DNA from: Thermoplasmatota archaeon
Lineage (GTDB): Archaea; Thermoplasmatota; E2; DHVEG-1
Length of the DNA: 10,062 bases
Assembly: GCA_030612095.1 (NCBI GenBank)
Contig: JAUWOO010000063.1
Location: 1 to 10,062, forward strand
Direction: 5' to 3'
Positions 6,184 to 10,062 of the stretch are shown one piece after another. The notes below the pieces were generated by a model, which searched no databases, was not told where the DNA came from, and worked only from the letters and a program-made list of their open reading frames with translations. Position numbers and translations under genes: made by a program. Position 1 is the first letter of the stretch, and every line of letters starts with the position of its first letter.

Positions 6184-7055
6184 TCAAGATATGTAAGCTC
6201 CTTACTAGATATTACAGGTATTCCTCTGTTTTGGAACCATTCTTTATATTCTGATACCTGAGATTTCTTTAGAGATTTCCTATGAATATATGCTGCTTTT
6301 ACGTTAGGTGTTGACTGCAGTGTCTTTTCAAGCATTTCATCGTTTATATTCCCTGCTTTTATCTGGTATGTGGGTATCATGTGTCCAAATGCTACTTTCT
6401 TTTCAAAGACTACATCTGTGAATCTTGGTGCATAGTGCCCACCGCCAACCCCGATAAGTACAGGTATATCACTAGGTAGATCTTCTTCATAATGATATGA
6501 TTTGAGCAGTTCAAGTACTGATTTTGCAATTACATCTGCAGGATTTTGTTTTTTCCATTCTTCTTCAGTACTCCCCACTTCTGCAAAAAAAGTAGGTATA
6601 TTCATGTAGGGTCCATGGTGTGTAACTTCGAAACAAACCTGATGGTGAAGTTTTGCTCGTTCAGCATTTTTTTTAATTATTCTTAGCAATTGTGTCATTA
6701 GTCGAGGCGATGATTTTGAAAGAGTTCGTGTTTTCCCTCCAAACTGTGCTTCTCCGTAGTTGCCAATTGGATGTGTGGTAAGAGTTGGTTCTCCCGTTTT
6801 GCTTCTATGACGGGAGATATATATAGCTTGTTTTGGTTTTATTCCTAGTTTTTCTTCTACTTCTTTATCAAGCATTTCATGTCTTATCGTTCTGTCGTTT
6901 ATTGTAACGATAACCACATCTTCCATATTGGAATGTCTGTAGACTGTGTTTTCGTAAAAAGAATCTATCTCTTCCCAACTTGATTGATTTAGAAGTCCTT
7001 TTTTGATGTTAGTACTGGCAGGATCCTCTGTGGAAGACACAATTAAAACAGTCAT
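6180..7055 (-). CDS. dtdA: D-aminoacyl-tRNA deacylase, archaeal type
   Basis: Hydrolyses D-amino acids from mischarged tRNA, keeping protein synthesis homochiral. This is the archaeal/plant DTD2 fold, unrelated to bacterial DTD. At 291 residues it is full length, with the characteristic motifs SRHRSKTGEPTLTTHPIGN (81-99), VTHHGPYMNIPTFFAEVGS (144-162), GVGGGHYAPRFTD (202-214) and GHMIPTY (224-230). The many conserved His residues fit the family's metal-dependent active site. GAAGGATGA stands about six bases before the ATG. The stop overlaps that of the convergent repair gene by 4 bases. The nearest good promoter lies about 200 bases upstream and a 46-codon ORF fills the interval, so dtdA is likely the second gene of a two-gene transcript. 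Confidence 0.96.
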   Translation of the reverse strand: MTVLIVSSTEDPASTNIKKGLLNQSSWEEIDSFYENTVYRHSNMEDVVIVTINDRTIRHEMLDKEVEEKLGIKPKQAIYISRHRSKTGEPTLTTHPIGNYGEAQFGGKTRTLSKSSPRLMTQLLRIIKKNAERAKLHHQVCFEVTHHGPYMNIPTFFAEVGSTEEEWKKQNPADVIAKSVLELLKSYHYEEDLPSDIPVLIGVGGGHYAPRFTDVVFEKKVAFGHMIPTYQIKAGNINDEMLEKTLQSTPNVKAAYIHRKSLKKSQVSEYKEWFQNRGIPVISSKELTYLD

Positions 7056-7100
7056 AAAGTTTCATCCTTCAACAGTAGAAACATCAGATCTTTTTTAAAT

Positions 7101-7241
7101 CTACTCTTCTCTTCTCAGCAACTCCTTTATTTTCTGCGTTTTCACTAGGAAATGTATCCTATCTTTTAATGTACATATTCGTGCAATGTATTGTATTTCG
7201 TTTGCCTCCTGTTGGCTTGATAGTAATCCTGCGACATGCAT
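7101..7241 (-). CDS. Candidate 46-residue protein encoded just upstream of dtdA
   Basis: A short ORF that I translated by hand. It begins MHVAGLLSSQQEANEIQY and ends in KIKELLRREE, then TAG. It has a coherent amphipathic helical pattern with evenly spaced Leu/Ile and a charged C-terminus, and no membrane segment. A good TATA box lies about 32 bases upstream, placing the transcript start near 7248 and the ATG almost at the 5' end, as in leaderless archaeal genes. It ends 45 bases before dtdA. Without it, dtdA would have an unusually long untranslated leader. It could be a real small protein, a regulatory leader peptide or chance; I recognise no family. The opposite strand has only an ORF that runs antisense into the yigZ-like gene. 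Confidence 0.5.
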   Translation of the reverse strand: MHVAGLLSSQQEANEIQYIARICTLKDRIHFLVKTQKIKELLRREE

Positions 7242-7267
7242 ATTTATCTATATCATTCTTATAATTA

Positions 7268-7278
7268 TATTTATAAAG
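7268..7278 (-). promoter_or_regulatory. TATA box for the 46-codon ORF and dtdA
   Basis: On the minus strand CTTTATAAATA is a near-consensus archaeal TATA element and is preceded by CAAACC as a possible BRE. The predicted transcript start near 7248 lies seven bases before the ATG at 7241. No better promoter is visible between here and the dtdA ATG at 7055. Confidence 0.55.
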
Positions 7279-7358
7279 GGTTTGTTGTACAACTGTTACC
7301 ATGTATATGCAATAGTTATTTTTAAAAATATAATTTTTTTATGTGACTCATGTTACAT

Positions 7359-7736
7359 TCAGGATAATTTATATTGTTCAACGACGCCTTCACCCGCATC
7401 CCTAAACGCTCGAGAGACGCCTCCAACACCTAGCTTTATTCCACCAAATATTCGCGATACAATCAGAACATGCTGGTCCAGATTATGTTTTTTCAATATC
7501 TCTAGTAGCACTCTTCCCGGATGTCCAACCTCTCCGTCATCCTTGAACGATTCAATGATTTGTTGGTTTGAATTGTTGAAAAGACGAAGTGCGTAACAGT
7601 GATGATTTGCTTTTTTATAGGATCTTCTGTGGGATTTGATTATATCTGCGATTTCATCAGTTTTTTCTAGTCTGTATAGGTGGGCGAAGAAGCGTGAATG
7701 CTGTACAGTCAGTTTTACTGCTGCTAGTTCCTGCAT
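7359..7736 (-). CDS. YigZ/IMPACT N-terminal domain protein (UPF0029)
   Basis: A 125-residue cytoplasmic protein of the YigZ/IMPACT family. Motifs seen: SRFFAHL (14-20), NHHCYALRL (44-52), DDGEVGHPGRVLLEIL (66-81) and SRIFGGIKLGVGGVSRAF (94-111). The usual G-T-A/G-G-P pattern after DDGE is slightly altered to GHPG. Bacterial YigZ has about 200 residues with a second ferredoxin-like domain; here the protein stops soon after the first domain, so this is a one-domain form. IMPACT in eukaryotes binds GCN1 and affects translation control, but the archaeal role is unknown. No ribosome site precedes the ATG at 7736. A TTAAAA box centred 26 bases upstream suggests a leaderless transcript. It follows the decayed membrane locus and precedes the dtdA transcript. 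Confidence 0.85.
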   Translation of the reverse strand: MQELAAVKLTVQHSRFFAHLYRLEKTDEIADIIKSHRRSYKKANHHCYALRLFNNSNQQIIESFKDDGEVGHPGRVLLEILKKHNLDQHVLIVSRIFGGIKLGVGGVSRAFRDAGEGVVEQYKLS

Positions 7737-7759
7737 GGTTTTTGGTTAGAACAAATGTG

Positions 7760-7765
7760 TTTTAA
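7760..7765 (-). promoter_or_regulatory. Weak TATA-like box for the YigZ-like gene
   Basis: On the minus strand CCAAAAAACA-TTAAAA is centred about 26 bases before the ATG, fitting a leaderless start. A richer A/T tract at 7795-7840 lies farther upstream and could hold the real promoter. Read on the minus strand, that tract has T runs and could equally end the transcript of the decayed locus. Confidence 0.3.
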
Positions 7766-7871
7766 TGTTTTTTGGATGGTGTGAGGGGTACAATATATTA
7801 GACATATAAAAGCATTTATAAAAAGATATATAAATATATGGCTGTATGTATCTCTTCGTGGATTACATGTT

Positions 7872-7883
7872 TCCGCTAGCGGA
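7872..7883. repeat. Perfect 12-base palindrome TCCGCTAGCGGA
   Basis: A G+C-rich perfect palindrome in an A+T-rich setting. It contains the TAG stop of the decayed glycosyltransferase-like ORF. As a hairpin it gives only a four-base stem, so a binding or cleavage site is more likely than a terminator. It may be chance. Confidence 0.3.
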
Positions 7884-8612
7884 TTGATTTTCTCTTTGCA
7901 AACATCTTGCTTAATGTCTTACTGTATATTAGCAGATAGGATATACTGGCAATTGCAAGTGCGATTAAAGGTGGGTTAAAAATCCGCCCTAATTCACGAC
8001 GATGGATCTGCCAGTTAATGCCATAGTGTGCCATTAGAAATCCTGTGATTATGAGTAAAGTTAGTGATAATAGGATAAAAAACATATTCTTTCTGTTTTC
8101 TCTGTCTTCCGCGGTTTTACTTATAGTATATGCCGATAGAATTGCTGCTGGTGGAAGAACTGGTAGGAAGTATCTCATATCTTCAACTGGAACTTAGCCA
8201 ACCCAAGTCAACTGCATATATATGAAGAGTGTAGGAATTATCCAAAATGCTAGTAACCAAGCTCTATTTCTTCTAAAATCCAACAATAGTCCCAGTGGAA
8301 AAATAAATAATGTCGGCAACATTAGAAACAACTGTGGCAATATGTGATTAATCATGTTTTGTATGCTTTCTACAGATGGATTAAAATATTGTTCAAACAT
8401 CGTTTCATCTGGAGTTTTCCTCAGTTTTTTCCTAACGTTAGTATGGTAACTATGAATCCAAGAGCAAGAGGCAAAATAACGATATAATAGATAAGGTCAA
8501 GTTCTCTAAAAAACGAAGTTATGTCATAACCATAAATCTGTAGCAAGACTAGGGAAACCAGAACAATGGGGATTGATAATGCAAGTATAAATGGTAATGC
8601 TTCTCTATTCAT
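7876..8612 (-). pseudogene. Broken membrane protein resembling the C-terminal part of a family-39 (ArnT/PMT-like) glycosyltransferase
   Basis: Three consecutive ORFs read as one membrane protein with two lesions. The first (8421-8612) gives 63 residues with two hydrophobic helices and ends at TGA just after a run of six A (8425-8430, minus strand). One added A would continue it into LRKTPDETMFEQYFNPSV of the second ORF. The second ends at TAA (8194-8196), and five sense codons later in the same frame comes MRYFLPVLPPAAILSAY. Repaired, the product is about 245 residues with roughly six membrane helices. RYFLPVLPP is typical of ArnT/PMT-like glycosyltransferases that use lipid-linked sugars, normally 450 residues or more; the catalytic N-terminal half is missing. 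A TATA box and GGAGAG before the ATG at 8612 suggest it is still transcribed. Annotated naively it would appear as three small proteins (7876-8178, 8194-8400, 8421-8612). Confidence 0.6.
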
Positions 8613-8668
8613 TTGCTCTCTCTCCACACATAAACACTTTTTTGATAATTAGTTTATGGTGAATTAGA

Positions 8669-8676
8669 TATATAAA
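8669..8676 (-). promoter_or_regulatory. TATA box upstream of the decayed membrane-protein locus
   Basis: TTTATATA on the minus strand within GATGTATATTTATATATC. It would give a transcript start near 8647 and a leader of about 35 bases containing GGAGAG, nine bases before the ATG at 8612. A GTG at 8627 is in frame but lies upstream of good ribosome-site spacing. Confidence 0.5.
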
Positions 8677-8720
8677 TATACATCCCTAACCATATCTTAT
8701 AATATATATCAAATTTGAAT

Positions 8721-9002
8721 TTACTCTCTCTTTATGGGGCTATAGGGTTTGTTACCTTTGAATATATCATTTACTGAACAGTTAGTAAATGTAACATCCA
8801 TGTTGTCGGGTCTGTATTCTCCATTTAGTGTATCCCAATATACTTCTATGTTCTCCTTATCAATAGCCAATATAATGCCCATATATTCTTTTGATTTGCC
8901 ATTCTCCCCTTTGTATCTACGTTTTACTCTATCTCCTAACTTAAAAGCATCATACAAAGAGGGATAGCTTTTAATTTTCTCTTTATTTTTTGCATATTGC
9001 AT
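8721..9002 (-). CDS. Small beta-rich protein of unknown function
   Basis: A 93-residue cytoplasmic protein. After a basic helical start (MQYAKNKEKIKSYPSLYDAF) comes FKLGDRVKRRYKGENGKSKE, then MGIILAIDKENIEVYWDTLNG (41-61) and a conserved-looking tail YRPDNMDVTFTNCSVNDIFKG. A strand with G-D-x-V, a basic loop, then a G-I-I/V strand and an E-V-x-W strand resembles SH3-like barrels that bind RNA, DNA or protein; this is a structural guess. The ORF can start at a GTG at 9014, but GGGTGA stands eight bases before the ATG at 9002, so I start there. It has its own strong promoter and no partner in the same transcript, because the next gene downstream has its own promoter. I do not recognise a named family. 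Confidence 0.75.
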   Translation of the reverse strand: MQYAKNKEKIKSYPSLYDAFKLGDRVKRRYKGENGKSKEYMGIILAIDKENIEVYWDTLNGEYRPDNMDVTFTNCSVNDIFKGNKPYSPIKRE

Positions 9003-9045
9003 TATTGCTCTCACCCTTTTCCATGATAATATTTGTCACTAACGG

Positions 9046-9054
9046 TATTTAAAG
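9046..9054 (-). promoter_or_regulatory. TATA box of the 93-residue beta-rich protein gene
   Basis: On the minus strand AAGATAT-CTTTAAATA resembles BRE plus TATA. A start near 9024 leaves a leader of about 22 bases with GGGTGA in it. It lies in the 112-base gap after the RPA-associated gene and so separates the two transcripts. Confidence 0.55.
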
Positions 9055-9114
9055 ATATCTTGTAAAAATGTCAAAACTGAAATATTGCAAGAAATGCGGA
9101 TTTTGTATTTCCAA

Positions 9115-10032
9115 TCAAGTAGTTTTAATAGTTCCAAGAATGGGCTCGTATATTAGACCTTTATCCATCAGTGAGGTAAGCGCCTCCTCGATTGAATCTT
9201 TATCGAGTCCAGTTTTTTTACATTTATCTGTGATGGAATCCCAAAGTGCTCCCTCGTCACCCTCAATATCCTTTATAATTTTTAAAACAGAGTTTTCAAT
9301 CTCCTCAAAATCGTCCTTTTTTTCTTCATCTAGTTTAGTCTCTGTTTCTTTTGGTTTCTTGTCCTTCTTTCCCTCATCTATTTTCATATCCATTTGGGTG
9401 TCTGGTAATGTATCTTTACCGGGTGTAAGGTATTGTAATGATTCTTGAATTAGTGTGATGTACTTATTCACGTCAATATCTTTATAATTTTTGAGGGCTG
9501 AAACTATTCCTTCAGAGAGATCTATGCTACATCCTAGTTTTTTTAAATCATCGGCATTTGGTTGATTCATCTTAGTTGCTTCGACAACTGCCTCAATCCT
9601 GTCCTTAGTGCTTGTGCATGTTTCCAAAATCCATTGATTTCTGATATCTGCGTTAACTTCCATTATTCTTTCAGGTCTGATTGAGACATACAACTCTTCT
9701 CCATCCTCTGGTCTATATGTTCTTGATTTTCCAATAACTGCTACAAAAGCAGGGACTTCAATACTGGAAAGAGCATCGGTGGCATTTTGTTGATACTGGC
9801 CAGAATACAGCGTGAAAACACCCGTAGGATCAGAAACGTGAGCTCTCAATAGATCTCCACTCTCCGACATATTCTCCACGTCGGTAAGAACGCCAATAAT
9901 AAACAAGCGATTGATCTTGGCACCCAGGGGAGTAACGATGTAGGATGGAGCCATTTCCCCCTCGCCCTTTATTTCGACAGTTGAATCATTATACTCACTT
10001 GCAAAAACTCTCCAAGCAACCTCTCGTTTCAT
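9115..10032 (-). CDS. Archaeal RPA-associated protein: OB-fold plus C-terminal winged helix (COG3390 type)
   Basis: A 305-residue partner of archaeal replication protein A, which coats single-stranded DNA in replication and repair. Residues about 35-125 form an OB-fold: LGAKINRLFIIGVLTDVE, the DPTGVFTLYSG signature (68-78) and VPAFVAVIGKSRTYRPEDG with YVSIRPERIMEV. A helical section follows (130-202), then a Lys/Glu/Asp-rich flexible linker (about 205-242). A winged helix closes the protein (243-300: ENSVLKIIKDIEG, DSIEEALTSLMDKGLIYEPILG), like the RPA32 C-terminal domain that recruits partners. GGAGG lies seven bases before the ATG. The frame is open to the window edge, but that ribosome site and the family N-terminus support this start. 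It likely overlaps the stop of an upstream rpa gene. Confidence 0.92.
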   Translation of the reverse strand: MKREVAWRVFASEYNDSTVEIKGEGEMAPSYIVTPLGAKINRLFIIGVLTDVENMSESGDLLRAHVSDPTGVFTLYSGQYQQNATDALSSIEVPAFVAVIGKSRTYRPEDGEELYVSIRPERIMEVNADIRNQWILETCTSTKDRIEAVVEATKMNQPNADDLKKLGCSIDLSEGIVSALKNYKDIDVNKYITLIQESLQYLTPGKDTLPDTQMDMKIDEGKKDKKPKETETKLDEEKKDDFEEIENSVLKIIKDIEGDEGALWDSITDKCKKTGLDKDSIEEALTSLMDKGLIYEPILGTIKTT

Positions 10033-10062
10033 TGCATCTCCTCCAAATATTGAGATAATTTT
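10029..10062 (-). CDS. Possible C-terminal tail of an upstream gene, probably rpa (cut by window edge)
   Basis: Eleven codons are visible, ending KLSQYLEEMQ and then TGA, with the stop overlapping the ATG of the RPA-associated gene as ATGA. Such an overlap is usual for coupled genes, and archaeal RPA-associated proteins are commonly encoded next to rpa. The stretch is far too short to identify by itself. Confidence 0.3.
   Translation of the reverse strand, partial: KLSQYLEEMQ

Noticed and set aside
7139..7151. 13-base repeat TTTTCACTAGGAA also found at 2011-2022
   Set aside because: The copies lie in different contexts, do not extend further, and one such pair is expected by chance in 10 kb.
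7186..7596. Plus-strand ORF across the dtdA upstream region and the YigZ-like gene
   Set aside because: Its second half is antisense to the conserved YigZ motifs, and its first half is low-complexity Ile/Tyr/Cys from A+T-rich promoter DNA.
8194..8196. Recoding of the in-frame stop as pyrrolysine or selenocysteine
   Set aside because: The codon is TAA, which neither system uses. A second, separate frameshift lesion upstream also favours decay.
9068..9448. Plus-strand ORF starting MSKLKYCKKCGFCIS, like the first knuckle of a zinc ribbon
   Set aside because: Only the first 16 codons lie outside the RPA-associated gene. The rest is antisense to it and Ser/Phe-rich, as shadows of Lys/Glu-rich genes are. 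No second cysteine pair and no ribosome site. A short gene remnant cannot be fully excluded.
1..10062. CRISPR array, tRNA or rRNA genes, insertion sequences, phage or toxin-antitoxin genes
   Set aside because: I saw no regularly spaced direct repeats, no tRNA-like TΨC or acceptor pattern, no transposase or integrase motifs, and no recognised toxin or antitoxin pair.

Overview
The window looks archaeal. It carries an archaeal-type D-aminoacyl-tRNA deacylase (DtdA), an archaeal RPA-associated protein with an OB-fold and a winged helix, and promoters with TATA/BRE-like boxes about 25 bases before the inferred transcript starts. Ribosome binding sites match archaeal 16S tails (GGAGG, GGTGA). The DNA is A+T rich and densely packed. 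The fused alkyltransferase-endonuclease V gene has a described precedent in Ferroplasma, and the exported proteins have signal peptides of a Thermoplasmatota-like style. I infer a member of Thermoplasmatota or a relative, probably uncultured. The phylum is an inference, while the archaeal domain is well supported.

Layout. Nearly everything is on the minus strand. At 1-700 lies the N-terminal part of a MATE multidrug/Na+ antiporter, cut by the window edge. From 1917 down to 863 runs a three-gene cluster: a coiled-coil winged-helix regulator followed by two small proteins that share a helical motif. From 3893 down to 2108 are two exported proteins, one of unknown function and one TM1410/GH114-like TIM-barrel protein. 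From 5129 down to 4069 a compact DUF1697 protein is translationally coupled (ATGA) to a metallo-beta-lactamase-fold hydrolase. Divergent from this, and the only clear plus-strand gene, is the alkyltransferase-endonuclease V fusion (5191-6183). It meets dtdA (6180-7055) tail to tail with a 4-base overlap. A previously unlisted 46-codon ORF (7101-7241) sits between the dtdA promoter and dtdA.

The right part holds a one-domain YigZ/IMPACT protein (7359-7736) and a decayed membrane-protein locus resembling the end of a family-39 glycosyltransferase (7876-8612), broken by one in-frame TAA and one apparent homopolymer frameshift. It also holds a 93-residue beta-rich orphan with a clear promoter (8721-9002) and the RPA-associated protein (9115-10032), which probably overlaps the end of an upstream rpa gene.

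The genes do not form one pathway. A loose theme of quality control and repair runs through the middle and right (alkyl/deaminated-base repair, D-aminoacyl-tRNA editing, ssDNA-binding partner), and the left is envelope-related (efflux, exported proteins). I saw no CRISPR array, tRNA, rRNA, insertion sequence or phage gene. The least explained items are the regulator plus small-protein cluster, the altered alkyltransferase active site, and the 46-codon leader ORF.
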